DNA of 64,000 nt. It comes from Paragordius varius. Lineage: Eukaryota; Nematomorpha. Shown here piece by piece: positions 24,901-37,484 of the stretch. The notes under the pieces are model-generated. The model searched no databases and was not told where the DNA came from. It was given only the letters and a program-made list of their open reading frames with translations. The position numbers and the translations under genes were made by a program. Location: the NCBI GenBank assembly GCA_964247055.1, contig OZ176053.1, forward strand, positions 6,820,001 through 6,884,000, given 5' to 3'. Every line of letters starts with the position of its first letter. Positions within the stretch are counted from its first letter, which is position 1.

Positions 24901-27900
24901 AGAAATTTCAAACATATATTTTATATTAAAAGAATCTAGTCAGTACACAAAATCGGTGGGTATTAAAAATATTTTAATAAAATATAACTGTTAGATAAAT
25001 GTATCAGGTCATCCATACGGATTTTGGTTTTGAGCTTTGGAGAAATCCCTACATATCAGAATATGGCAAAATTGCCTATATATTGTTATTTTTTTGTGAA
25101 GCTAATAGGTTTGATTCCACTTAATATATTTTGTATCAAAAATTTTCAGATGTGGGATCCGAAACCTTCAATTTTTTTTAAATGAACAAAAATGTCGAGA
25201 TTTGAGATAAGATTTTTTTATATATACTAGATTATGGCAGCATAAAATATTATTTTTGAAAAAATACATACTTTGTTGAAAATTATATTCTTAGTAAAAC
25301 ATCGATAAACCGTATTTTATGGAATTTCGGAGCATTCTGAAAACGGTAGCCCTCTAAGATATTATAAAACATTTTATATAATTCGATAATGTCCACTTTT
25401 ATGACCATCTCAGATTTTGGTTTAAAAGATATCATTGTCCTCAAATTTATAGTAAATATTAAATATATTTTACACAAAATATTTTTAATTTCAAGACCAA
25501 GGGATCTATAAATGCTTCATATTACCATAGAGATTAATTAAATTTAGTTGATAAATTATTAATCATAGTGTGCATTTTTCATTATATTTATTTGATGTCA
25601 TAATCTAAGGTATTAATTGTCGCGAATCGACATTTATACGTTTTTTAAGAAAATGGGTAGGCCAAATATTTAAGTCTTTGGCATATCTGAATAAAAATTT
25701 ACAAAAATATTGCTTTTAAATATAGTATTTTGTATAAGGAAAAATACATTTAGCTTTCACCAAAATGAATTATTTAACCTGATGGGCGCAAATTTTTCAA
25801 TTTTTTGCTAAGGAGCAATTACCACACACTGTAAATATTTTTAAACATGACTGTTAAGGCCCAAACCAAAAGCTTTATAAGAGTTTGGATAAACATCAGA
25901 AAATATATATTTCTTCAAAATATTTTTCTGTGCACCATGTATAGAGTCTAATCTTTTAAATAAAAAGAGAGTTTACGAAAAATATTCATATGATTATGCT
26001 TCTTCTTTAAATTTTGAATTAATTACTTTGATTTAAGCTTATGTCATAATGATACTGAAAACAGCTAAGTTTTGATTTTAATCGGTTTATTGTGGGATTG
26101 AGATATACATTAGAAAAGAAAATTCCTCTTTTTTGCACAAATTAGTTTTATTATTGGGAATTAATATAGAAGAATACCCATATCAAATCCCTTTTTAATA
26201 CCCTTTAAGATTTATATATTTGTAAAATAATTGTACTTTAGTATTTAATTAAAACATTGTTAATAAAAGTATAGTCTGTGGCGGAAATACTGTAAGGTAT
26301 GAGATGCGGAGGGTGCAGCGGAACACCTAAGTCTTTGGATATGTAAAATAGATTTATTTCAATTATCATGTTATTTTTGGGATTATTTTAGGGAAACAAA
26401 TAGTTTTTCCATTATATATAGTATATATATAAATACTTTTTAAGATATTTAAATTTTAAATGGTACTGAGGTAATTAAGCATGACAATAGCACCGGGTAC
26501 ACCCCTTTGTACAATTGGAAAATCGATTGTTAGAGTACCGTGAGCTATATGCTATATAAGTATTGGGAAAAAACCTTTTAAAACTTTTTCTAATGAAATT
26601 TTTATGATTGCAAATGTATATATATGTATGTATATAAAAATTAAAAAAAAATATCGTACATAACCTGCGCTTTGGAAAGGGCATTATTGTTTGTTTTTGG
26701 AACAGAGGTTTGATATTAATTGAGTTATTGATAAGCGACATTAGTTTTAATTAAATGAAACGTTATCGACAAAAAACAATAATAATTTAATCTAGCAGAC
26801 GATAACCCAAATAAAATTTATAAAAGTATATGGTTAAAAGATTATTAAATAAATAATTTAGTATAAAAAGGTACTTATCTTTGATTTTCCTATGGCATAA
26901 ATACTGTTCCCCTAAACAACTGAAGTTTTACGGGAAACTCAACTTTTATTACAAAAGGATTCATTTACGAGTACCGTAAAACTTCATCAGGGTAATAAGC
27001 CTCTTTAAATTGCACTCTTTACAAATGAAAAATTATCCATATTACTAAAATATAAATATAAAAAATGTATTTGATGGCTTTGGTGTGTTCTAATCATATT
27101 TAAACTACAGACGATTTTGACCGAATCGCGAAAAGTCGGTCAGGTAATCAAGCTTTTTAATTTTTCTTCTATATTTGCAAATAAAATACTCCCGGGTCTC
27201 AAAAGTCGAGTGTCACTGATTGAATCACGTGACTTTGACTAATTAAAAAAGTTAATTGGTAAAAAGAAAATCGGGTGGATATAATAATTAAAACCTTATA
27301 TATTTTCAGATTCTTATTCATTTATTTAAATAATTTTTGCTGATTTGCGATTAAAATTTAACCATACTTACTATTTTTTATGATAAATAAATGATTTTAT
27401 TTTTCGTTTAGTTTTGGGATTGGGGATGCTGCAAGGATATTTTTTCGACCCAAATGAATCGGAAGTGTCCAAATTTGCTAAACTGGGATTTTTGATTTCA
27501 CACGAAATGATGCATGCAGTAAATAAAAGTAAAGCCTTTAGATAAATATTTTATAAATTTGGTTTAAATTGGTTATATATACATATATATAAACATATAT
27601 AATATTTGTTTATCTTTCAGTTATGTTAAAATCAACAAATGAAGGTGTAATCCGACACGTCAACTGCTTCAAAAGTTTTATAAAACCCTACATTCAAAAT
27701 ATTAAAGGGGTATGTTTGTTTTTGTTTAACGACTAACACGTTATGACTTTTTGGGATTATACCCAGGGCCAGTAAAATTTTAAATATCTTAAAATTTTTA
27801 TAGCATTGGGCCAAATTAGAATATACTATCTTTAGTTTTTTTTCACAAAATAACTTAAAAAAAATCCCCATCTCAAACTTCTTCTCGGGTTTTCTTTAAA

Positions 27901-30861
27901 TTCATTAAATGTATATTATGGTAAAAAATTGTAAATAATCAACTTTGATTTTTGATATATATCTATTTTAATATGTTTGATTCAATCATGCTTTAATTAA
28001 ATTTAAGATTCTAAAATCAAAATACTGAAAAATTCCATATTTTATATCTCATATCGGAGAAAAGGGTTTAATTATTTAATTCTAACCGAACCATTACTTT
28101 GTCAAGTACTTTAAGCTCAAAAAACTATTCCGAAATGTCATAGAGGACAAATAAATGAAAAGGTCATGAAGTGCATATTTTTTTTGTAATTAAAATATTT
28201 AAAAGATACTTTTTTAATTGGATAGAAACCTATTACCGTTTTGGGTGAATCATTGGCCGATTATTATGGAGTCCGTAACGCCTATCAAGTAAAAATAATA
28301 ATGATAATAATATAAATTTGTTACTATTTTTTTAACGAAGTTGAAAATTTATATGAAATAGACAAACTTTTATAGTTAAACATAGATTGATGTGAGTGAT
28401 ACACAAACTAGTAAGGACATCAGTGGTACACTTTTATTTATGTGTTATACCAGTTATATTTAACACTAACACACTGCAAAAACGGTTCTGATATTTTTCA
28501 AACGGACAAAAAAAGGTGAATGGACACGGGGTGGCTCCTGTAAAATGTTCGGAACCTACTTCCGGTTCGGAGCCATTTTTTTTCAAATACAGTGTAACCT
28601 TATTTTTATGTAGTTTATTTAAGTATATTACTTTAAATATACTGATAGTAGTAGATAATTAATAGATTTAAGGCTTCTCATTGTATTAAATATGGGAACT
28701 CTTAATTTTTGATTGTAAAATTAAATCCATTGATCTAAAACAAATGGAAACAAAAACCCGAACCAGGTATAAAAATAAAAGCTGAACTTGAACCGAATCT
28801 GGTTCCGTTTCTATTTTTTGTATATATGTAACACCATAAAATACAGAATTTATGCACATCATACTTTTAATACAAATTAATAAGATTTGGGGTACATTTT
28901 ACGATGAAATTTAAAATGAATAATACCATGTAAATTATATATTTCTCAATATCTTGAATAATTTATTTGTGCTACACATGGGGACTATTTTTTAATTTGA
29001 TACCGGAGTTTTGGTGCATTTTTGTATTCATGTGCCTAGAAATCTTTATGGTCCGCATTATTGTTATAAAACTTAACCATTTTTTGAGAGCATCAGAGGC
29101 GTAGCTGGATTTATGGCGCCTGGTGCATGAATCCGTGATAGCGCCCCCTTTTATCCATGCAACCCCTTGCATTTTAAAAAAATAGTAATAACCGACCACT
29201 CATAAATGAGTGATTTTTTATGCGTTATTTACAACAATGACTTTTAATATCTATTTTTTTTTAAATTAAAGTTCGTCGCCCCTTCGACTATGGCGCCCGT
29301 CAGTCCCCCTTTCCTCCCCCCTAACTACGCCTCTGCATATTAAATACACCTGAAATTATTTTTGCCTAATTGAGGGATATGTTTTCCAAACCGCATTCAA
29401 TCGGTTATACTCTTTAAGTATGAGAAATTTAAAGAATAAACAGGAAAAAATTATTGTCTGCTTTAGTCATTTTAATGCTATCAATATATGTGTGTATAAT
29501 TAATTTTAAAATATATTGGCTAGCTAAATGATATTTTCTATAACGATATATGTACTAAGCATTTATATATTATTTTTTTAGGCTTTGCTAAAAACGATCA
29601 CTTTCAAAACACAGGACTTACACAAAATAAACAGGCAATTCTTAGTAGAATATTCAAAGGTATAATATCGTATTAATCTTAATTTTGTCTGATGCATATT
29701 ATATTAATATAATACTATATTCATATGCAGTTCTTTTGCACAGCAACTAAGCCATATTTTAGAGATCTTCTACCAACTATTAGTGACCACCTCCAAGGTC
29801 CCCAAAGGTTTGCTACTTATTTTATTTTTTATTTAGATATATAAAAAATTTCCGTTTACCTAAAAAATAATTTCTTTATTTTCCTTACATTTTCAATCGT
29901 ACTAATAAATCCTTCTTGTATTATATTATTAGAAATAGATGTGCTAGAATATGAAGGTGTTTTGCTTAATTTAATCATACTTTAATGAATCATAAAGCAG
30001 TCGATAATCTATTTATAATCATTTTTATAATTTATTTAAGTATGATTCTCCTGTCCAATATTTAACAAAGATTTTACAGTACCCACATAATGTTGGTCGT
30101 AAATAAATAATTTTTTCCACCTTTTAACATTAAATTTGTCATTGAATTATAGACAAATGTGTATCATAAGCTTTTGTAACACCAATTAGCCAACTATAAA
30201 GTGGGGTATTGTATGATGCCTCTTTTTTCAAAAATTTAATTATAAATTTAAAATATAAAAAAATAAAAATGCTCAACTAAACCATATATTTTTCCAAGTT
30301 CATGTTGATAATTTAAAATATAGGCCCATATAACACCACAAAAATATTTTGCAGATCCATAACTTTTACATGTAAATGCAACAATGTTTGATATCTTGTT
30401 TAAATTCTTGCTTCACATAAACCTGAGTTAGCTACCCAATTTCCTAAATATATATTGGAAAATATAAATAAGTTTACATAATTAGGTTTATTATATTATG
30501 CCCAGTGAAATTTCTTTAAACAAATAAATTTCATATTTACAATACCCACTTTTTTGTTGGTCTCCTCAAATTATTGGGCAATACAATACTTAGATAAAAG
30601 ACAATAATAAATGAATGAAATTAAACAATTTTTTATCTCTTACAACGTTAAATTTGTATATTTAATGATGGACAAAATATGCATTATGCTATACGCAACT
30701 GTATTGCCAAAGTGGGTACTGTTAAGTTTCATTAACCAAACACCCTTTTTAATTTTTCCTTTTATAGGATCGATTTAACATTGCAAAACTTTGCTCCCTA
30801 TTACGACACTTTTTTCTGCAAAAAGCCGCCGACCTCTGTTCATGAATGCAATTATATATAA
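18937..30861 (+). CDS. Neprilysin-like M13 zinc metallopeptidase, right-arm copy, 15 exons, 635 aa
   Basis: Exons: 18937-19024, 19125-19283, 19390-19895, 20474-20548, 20652-20770, 21311-21536, 21838-21936, 23967-24019, 24815-24879, 27412-27528, 27621-27709, 28226-28288, 29582-29659, 29731-29807, 30768-30861. They sum to 1908 nt and keep one frame to a TAA. The N-terminus is hydrophobic, consistent with secretion. Landmarks in order: NPCVNFHDYSC (exon 2); a Cys-rich segment with CPYINACTEI (exon 6); SAFY (exon 9, equivalent of neprilysin NAFY); LGLGMLQGYFFD and HEMMH (exon 10, two zinc His and catalytic Glu); GESLADYYG (exon 12, zinc Glu); RQFLVEYSK then FFC (exons 13-14); DHLQGPQR (exon 14, substrate-binding His and Arg); and a C-terminal ECNYI in place of the usual C-x-x-W. 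The length is slightly below the usual 650-750 aa, mainly because the segment before exon 9 is short; a missed small exon there is possible. It lies head to head with the left-arm copy, with 6.0 kb between start codons. Confidence 0.9.
21569..21743. mobile_element. Short hAT-like MITE, right arm intron 6
   Basis: Inverted mirror of 10129-10303, with the same 175 bp and ends, inside intron 6 of the right M13 gene. No coding capacity. Confidence 0.7.
23712..23741. repeat. TA microsatellite, right arm intron 7
   Basis: Mirror copy of the tract at 8131-8160, about equal in length. Such tracts usually change length fast, so the match supports recent homogenisation. Confidence 0.88.
26470..27142. 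other. Right-arm-specific segment between short direct repeats
   Basis: About 670 bp of right-arm intron 9 has no partner in the left arm. The partner sequence runs straight across at about 4205-4225. The segment is bordered by aggtaattaagc and aggtaatcaagc, so it is either an insertion here or a repeat-mediated deletion in the left arm. It ends in a hairpin near 27119-27141 (gaccga...tcggtc). No coding region recognised. Confidence 0.5.
29094..29335. mobile_element. hAT-like MITE, right-arm copy
   Basis: Ends cagaggcgtagct and ctacgcctctg, 242 bp, diverged copy of the MITE at 2024-2279 at the mirrored position in intron 12 of the right M13 gene. No coding capacity. Confidence 0.75.
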
Positions 30862-30896
30862 TACAAGATATGTAATGTTAAATTCTACCTGTCATA

Positions 30897-30902
30897 AATA
30901 AA
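30897..30902 (+). promoter_or_regulatory. Poly(A) signal of right M13 gene
   Basis: aataaa lies 35 bp after the TAA of the right M13 gene. In AT-rich DNA the hexamer is common by chance, so this rests mainly on position. Confidence 0.5.
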
Positions 30903-32347
30903 TTGATATTATCCATGAATTAGTACTATCCATTGTAAAATTTAGGAAGTAGGGTATGGTGAAAAACAATGATAATCCATGTAAAAAAAGAAAAAAATGT
31001 ATTCAAGAATAATCTTTTTAAATTTAGTATTGTCATGATAGTACATATAATATATTGTCAGAAAACTTTTTAAAAAAATACTTTCTGCGAAACGATACAT
31101 GGAAACGACATGCCGATTAAATATTAATTTTTATGTATCAACGGTGCGGTTCAAATATAAAAAAATGGAAAAGTGAAGGCGGGCAAAGAGAAATAGAATT
31201 AGAATAAGGTTGAGTATTTGATGGTAAGAGCAAAGCAAATATAAGAAGCGATTTTAGCAGCAGTTGATCTTAACATATGAAATATATTTTAAAATTCCGA
31301 AATAGTTGGGCAAATTATAAAAAAAATCTCAAATGTTTTATGAGAATAAAATAATGATTTACATGTTAAAAGTAAGATTTACAGTCCTGTGTTGTATAGC
31401 CAACAATAATGTGTTAATAAACATGGGCACTAAAGATAAAGCACTTTGAAGTTACTGAAATGAGAATTAGATTGATGTGCGGTGTAATGAGAAAAGACAA
31501 AGCGAAAAATTTATACATAGGAGGAAGTAAAGAAATCAAATCGATAAGAGACAAAAGAGAATGTTAAATTGTCCTAGAGGTTTGGACACGTAGAAAGAAG
31601 AGAAGGCAACTATATCGGTAAAAACAATGATGAATATATTGTGGTAGATAAAAGGGGAAAAGGGCGCCCTAAAACGCGATGGATATATGCACGATAAAAG
31701 AAAGATGTTCGAACCTAAAACGACGACATAGACACGCTATGGCGAATAGCGTGCGAATGTGACCTCTCGAAAGAGTGATATCATGCAATGTAATTAGCAT
31801 TATTTAATTTTAAAATAAATATCTAACAAAAAGTGATTTGTAATAATTTGGTTTTACCTGCTCTAAAATTGTAATATTGTTAATTTGAAGAGAAGAAAGT
31901 AAAAAAAACGTTATTTATTCGTTTTTTTGTGCTTTATATATACTATTTTTAGGTGAGCATAATTTGCATCATAACAATAAAATTTCGTGTAACAAAGGAT
32001 ATAATATTTACATAGTACTAAAAAATATAAAAATAATATAATTCAAATCTCACAGAAAATTATGTTATACGACCAAAGTATATACTTTTTGCATTTTAAT
32101 GTATGTTAAGTAATTTTATTGCCAGTCAAATAACATAAATGGTTTATCAAATGCCTAAAATACTGATCCACAAAAATATTTCGTAGTACACATATGAAAG
32201 AGGATTGACGTGAGAATTATCAAAGGCTTTATAATTTGATGGATATTGTAATGTAAATTTTAAGAATATTATAGCAATTTATGGTAACATATCAAAATAT
32301 TGTTTTTAAGTATATAGATGCGAAATTTTGTGGGTTTTTATCTTTAA
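30903..32347. other. 3' flank of right M13 gene, no gene
   Basis: AT-rich intergenic DNA. The only recognisable content is the LINE remnant at about 31460-31760. No open reading frame of note elsewhere. Confidence 0.6.
31460..31760 (+). pseudogene. LINE (RTE-like) reverse transcriptase C-terminal remnant
   Basis: The first frame gives MRIRLMCGVMRKDKAKN followed by IGGSKEIKSIRDKRE. After a frame change it gives FGHVERREGNYIG and GKGRPKTRWIYAR. This is the order found at the C-terminus of RTE-type and related non-LTR ORF2 proteins (LRW-CGV-RD, then RFGHV-RR, then GRPKTRW). It has at least one frameshift and stops, and no RT core upstream. An old, dead fragment. Confidence 0.65.
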
Positions 32348-33083
32348 TCTATATATTTATAAAAATGGAAAATGCTAGCTTTGTGATCTGGTACAGGAAA
32401 ACCGGTAGTCCCAATCAAATCCAAATATCGAAAAAATATAATCATTAAATGTCCCGACAATAGCTTCGCCCCTTTTTTGAAATAGGCCCCCAGTTCGGGC
32501 CCACCCCGTATGAAAAACGGTTTTTTTTGAAAACAGAAGTCCACAAAAATCGTGTCTTTGAGACAATTTTCCGGAGAACGTGTTGGACCATTCAATTTTA
32601 AATATGATTTTTGTTTACTTATTTTCGATTGCGCTGAACATAGCCGAGCCACTTTTTTGATTTAGGCCCTCTTTTTACCCGCTCCCCCCGTAAAATGCCA
32701 CCTTTTTCAAAAAACAAAGTCCACAAAAATAATTTTTTAAATCGATTTTTCGCCCTACTAGGTATGAGACCGTAAAAATTCAATAAAGATTCCACGTATT
32801 CCCTGTTAAAAGGCAAAAATTTTAGTCAGGCGTTTCTTTGATGATAGCTGCTGAGTAAGGAGTATCTATCATATGTATAGCATGTTAAAAGATATATGGA
32901 TATTAAAACATTATTTATGGTAATCTATATATTTATAAAAATGGAAAATGCTGGCTTTGTGATCTGGTACAGGAAAACCGGTAGACCCATTCAAATCCAA
33001 ACTTCGAACCCCCCCTCCCCCCCCCCCCCCCAGAAGTCCGAAGGACTTCCTCGGGCTGCGTAGCAGCACGAGATTCACGCTAG
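32348..33083 (+). mobile_element. Non-autonomous Helitron, composite
   Basis: The 5' end tctatatatttataaaaatg follows an A, matching the TC start of Helitrons. The 3' end at 33083 is ctag before a T, preceded by GC-rich hairpins (gaagtccgaaggacttc and ctcgggctgc/gcagcacgag). A second 5' end with the same 5' sequence begins at 32924. The interior at about 32470-32830 holds two imperfect tandem repeats of roughly 180 bp (shared core agtccacaaaaat). No Rep/helicase coding. Either a two-headed element or one element inserted into a truncated copy. Confidence 0.75.
32924..33083 (+). mobile_element. 160 bp miniature Helitron (inner copy)
   Basis: Starts tctatatatttataaaaatg after A and ends cgctag before T, with a poly(C) tract (about 33007-33031) and the two 3' hairpins between. 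It shares about 75 bp of its 5' region with 32348-32420. It looks structurally complete for a minimal Helitron. Confidence 0.7.
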
Positions 33084-33129
33084 TAAATAATAAAATACGT
33101 ATTTTAAAATTATTTATATTAATTATTCC

Positions 33130-34040
33130 TAATTAAATTTATAATATTTTTAAACACAGGTAAATATATATTTGTGATTTAAGTAAGTTTAGATTGTTAT
33201 TTTTTTATTTTGCATTGTTAATTAATAATTTTTAAGTATTTTAATCAGGTAAAAATTAACAAATTTATTCAAATTTAATTTTTTGTTTTTTAGGTTTTAC
33301 ATTGTTAATTGTAACAATTACTACATATTTTGGACATTTTAATAAATACAGGTAAAAATTTCGGTTTTTGATAAATTTAGTAAAAAAAATTTCGTTTTTT
33401 AGGTTTTGCATTGTTAATAGTAAATAATTAATACATATTTTTTTTAATAATTACAGGTAAAAATTGCGGTTTTTAATAAATTTAGTAAATTTTTTTTTGC
33501 ATTGTTAAATGTAATTAATTACATATTTGTGTTTTAAAAAAATACAGGTAAAAATCGGTATTTAATAAATTTAGTCAAATCTAAATTTTTTTGTTTTTTT
33601 TAACATTGATAATTGTAATTAAACTACATATTTTAGACTTTTTAAAAAACAGGAAAATTGCGGTTTTTAAAAAATTTAGTCAAATTTAATTTTTTTGTTT
33701 TTTATTTAATTTTAATTATTAATTTTATTTTGACATATTATAATAAAGATAAGTAAAATCATTCAGATTTAAGAATTTTTTGTTTTTTCTGTATTGCATT
33801 GTTAATAAATAATAATTTTGAATATTAAAACAGGTAAAAATATTTGGGTGTGAAATTTTATTATTTTTTGGGTATTGCATTGTTAATTATTAAAATTTTC
33901 AGATATTTTTGTTATATTATTAAATACAGGTAAATAATATGATATTTTTAGAAAATTTATGTATTTTACAATTTGTTTTTTAAGTTTTGCATTGTTAATT
34001 AATCATGTTTTAAATATTTTTGTACATTAATAAAGAGATG
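33130..34040. repeat. Minisatellite, about nine units of 85-110 bp
   Basis: Each unit carries acaggtaaaaat (near 33159, 33247, 33349, 33456, 33546, 33650, 33745, 33831, 33927) and cattgttaat, separated by T-rich runs. Units differ by substitutions and indels. The array begins just after the Helitron end and overlaps the left arm of the palindrome at 33659-35935. Confidence 0.75.
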
Positions 34041-35935
34041 TAAAAGTCTATGTTTTTCGGTTTTATATGTAATTATAAATACCCACCAATATATAATATA
34101 TATTTACTAAAACGCTGTATAGATGAAAAAATATATTAAAATTAATAATTTTAGTGGCTTATATACTAATTAAATTCTCAAAATATACTCAACCGATAGT
34201 TTTCAATCAAAGCTATATACAACAAGAAAATAATTTTTAATTATAGATAAATTTATTTATATATAAATGTATTATCAATAGTTCACAATTAAAGTTGGAA
34301 GCATTGTTTGAAATTAGCATTCTTATTGATAAAGACAGGTAATTTTGATGATTATATTATTGATATATGATGCGGTGTGCGTTCATGGTGATAACTTAGA
34401 ATGATAAATATTTAGAGATGCCAAAATAATACCAGGAAATGTAGATAATCCTGAAAATTACAGTCAACATGATTTTCTGGGATCATCATAGCAATTAAAA
34501 TATAAGAACGTATTTGCATAAAGTATTATAAAATTAATACCTGGATTCTATAGGTATTTTCAACATATTTTAAATATTGGGGGCTAAAACATCCAAAGTT
34601 TGAAAGGGGACTAAATAAGTTTGGCATGGCTTTTTAACAACTAAATTTGCAAAAAATATCTTCATGATAAAAATTTAAAAATGATATTTCATGTTTTTGC
34701 GTTTTTGTTCTACCAGCCAAATGAAAAGGCTTATATGATTTCACCAATGACGTCAAATAGAAAATAACAAATATTTTTTCAAAAGCTTTGAATGCAACAG
34801 CACTCCATAAACTAAGCATGCAACACTAACATTGTTTGATCTGGTGAAGAAAAGTTTTTCATATTTATTTAGTTTAGTATGGAACGAAAACAACGCAAAA
34901 ACATAAAATATCATTTTTGAATTTTTTCTCATGAAGAAAATATTTTTTTGCAAATTTAGTTGTTAAGAAGCCATGTCAACCTTATTTAGTCCCCTTTCAA
35001 ACTTTGGATGTTTTAGCCACCCATATCTAAAATTATGGTGAAAATACTTCTAGAATCCAGGTATTAATTTTCTAATACTTTAATCAAATACTAGTTGATA
35101 TAATAATCCCAGAAAATGATGTTGATAGTAATTTTCAGGATTATCTACATTTCCTGGTGATTTTGGCATCTCATGGTATTCCTTATTCTAAGTATTGATC
35201 GCCATGAACGCAAACCGCATCATATATCAATATTATAATCATTAAAATTACCTGAATTAATATCAATAAGAAAGCTAATTTCAAACAATGCTTCCAACAT
35301 CAATTTGTCATTTATATTATGATAATAAATTTATCTATAATTAAAAACTATTTTTTATCGTATATAGCTTTGATTGAATATCGGTTGAGTATATTTTGAG
35401 TTTAGTATTTAAGCCGCTAAAATTTGTAATTCCAATATATTTTTGCATCTATACAGCGATGTTTTAGTAAATATATATATTATTTATTGGTGGATATTTA
35501 CAATTAAATATAAAACCAAAAAAATTGACTTTTACATGTCTTTATTAATGTACACAAATATTAAAAACATGATTAATTAACAATCCAAAACTTAAAAACC
35601 AAATTGGAAAATACATATATTTTCTAAAACTATTATATTATTTACCTGTATTTAATAATATAACAAAAATATCTGAAAATTTTAATAATTAACAATGCAA
35701 TACCTAAAAAATAATAAAAAAATTTCTCAAACCCAAATATTTTTACTTGTTTTAATAATTATAACAAAAATATATTAAATATATTATTTACTAACAATGC
35801 AATACAGAAAAAACAAAAAATTCTTAAATCTGAATGATATCACTATCTTTATTATATTATGTCAAAATAAAATTATCTATAATTAAAATTAAATAAAAAA
35901 CGAAAAAAATTAAATAAATTTTTTAAAAACCGCAA
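33659..35935. repeat. 2.3 kb imperfect palindrome
   Basis: Arms of about 1.1 kb pair around base 34800. For example, tccaaagtttgaaagggga near 34592 is complementary to sequence near 34995, and ttgcggttttt at 33659 to aaaaaccgcaa ending near 35935. The right arm holds about four complementary minisatellite units. The centre (about 34745-34853) is unpaired. Probably a foldback element, with no transposase visible. Confidence 0.75.
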
Positions 35936-37484
35936 ACGGATTTTATAATTGACCCTTAAATTTCTACTTTTTATTATTTTATATTAACACTAATAGTAAA
36001 AAATCTCGATTGCTGGATTTAATATTTGACCCATTTATATATGCTTTGACATAAAGTTAATTTACAAAGTTTTTCATTTTAGTGAATCCATATGCACTAA
36101 CATGGCGGGAAAAAAACAACTTTTAATCAAAATTTCGGTGTAAACAGTGGACATAATGGGCCCCATTTCATGATGAGCCTTTTTTATAAAAATAGCGCTT
36201 ATTCACTAATTAGCTAGTGTTGAATATATAAACTTCTCAAATTATTAATCAAGGGTTAATTATTATAATCTTTTTGACTTCTTTGTGGTTATTATTGAAC
36301 CCCTAAAGAGTTTAAAATAAAAAAATAATTCATTTTTTATAATTTTTAAAAAGTTGGAGAATATTAATTATTATTATATATTTCAATAAAATTTAATGTG
36401 AATTAAATCATCATTACAAGTTTATAAGTTTATAATGATATGTATATTTTTCTTATAATCAAAGTCATTATGGAAGAGGTAGGATGTAGGGGGAAATTAG
36501 TCAAGAGGGATTATATTCGGTTTTTTTGATGCGTGATTAGCATATATCGGATGTAGTACAATTTGCATTTAAAATTACCGTAAAAATTTAAGATCATTGA
36601 TCTAATGGCACTCTTGTTTCCAAAAACACGAATTAATTATCGATTGAAAAAAAGTTATGATTACCATAAAAAAATAACTGAAAATATCCATGTGTATGTG
36701 ACACCGAAAAAAAATGTTATCAGCATAAAAAATTAATTGATACATTAAATACTAAATACCAAAGCTGGATATAAGGAAATTGAATATATTTAAAACTCGC
36801 AAGTTTATTATCAAAAATTATGGAAATTATTGCGAATACCACCTATCGTAACATCGATAATAATAAGAAATATGCATAGGCAATCATTTTGCATGGAATA
36901 AAACCCAGAATGCCAAAAACAACCAGTTATATATAAACATATAAGATATCCTAAAAATCAAAATACATTAGGTTGATGTCCATTCAATCTTTAAATATGC
37001 AAGTTGTATCATGACAAACTGGAATTAATACAGATAACGGAGAAATCGCAATATATGAAGCTAAACTATGGCTTAAATAAATTAAACCACTAATATATTT
37101 TATTAAAACCATTAACCTTTGCGATCTACAATTTTGCTAAAGTTTTAAGAATTTCTTCAAACAAAAAGATTTTAATTACCATACCCCGATTTGCAACATA
37201 TAAAGATTTATAATCTTAAATAAATCCATAGAATCCAATATCAAATAGGCCAAATCGATAATACGTAAAAATATGCAATAATTTTTTATAATTGATATTT
37301 AAAGGTATATGAATTGTAGCATTGTTAAGCTATTATTAAGCTCTGAAACAAGTTTATTTTTTATGGTGCCTACTCTGTCGTAGTAGTAGTCGATCTTTGA
37401 AAACCTAAATTATAGATGCCATATAACCTGATTTAATCTTATATAACTCTCTGTTTAATCATTCATATAACTATAAAATAAGGA
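35936..37484. other. Intergenic, nothing recognised
   Basis: AT-rich DNA without a convincing coding region, repeat end or RNA gene. Confidence 0.5.

Larger units (their letters stand above)
17833..30100. repeat. Right arm of about 30 kb inverted duplication
   Basis: This is the inverted partner of 1-14046. The inner end abuts the TA-rich edge of a palindromic element at 17813, as the left arm abuts a TA tract at 14048-14086. The right outer limit is where the window runs out of left-arm partner sequence, so the true arm is longer and includes the last exon of the right gene. A segment of about 670 bp at 26470-27142 is unique to this arm. Confidence 0.92.

Noticed and set aside
1-30100. Inverted duplication as a simple assembly fold-back
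   Set aside because: Not favoured: the outer arms are diverged, have private insertions with target duplications, and the loop carries unrelated unique sequence. It remains testable with long reads.
32344-32816. Frames of 63-102 codons on -
   Set aside because: Inside the non-autonomous Helitron, produced by its GC-richer tandem repeats. No Rep or helicase motif.
33007-33031. Poly(C) tract
   Set aside because: Interesting in AT-rich DNA but explained as part of the miniature Helitron. Its exact length may be a sequencing error.
33130-34040. Possible CRISPR-like array
   Set aside because: Units are 85-110 bp, variable throughout, with no constant repeat and unique spacer pattern; the genome is eukaryotic.
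34634-34953. Short frames of 61-66 codons on -
   Set aside because: Fall inside the arms of the 2.3 kb palindrome. Probably chance.
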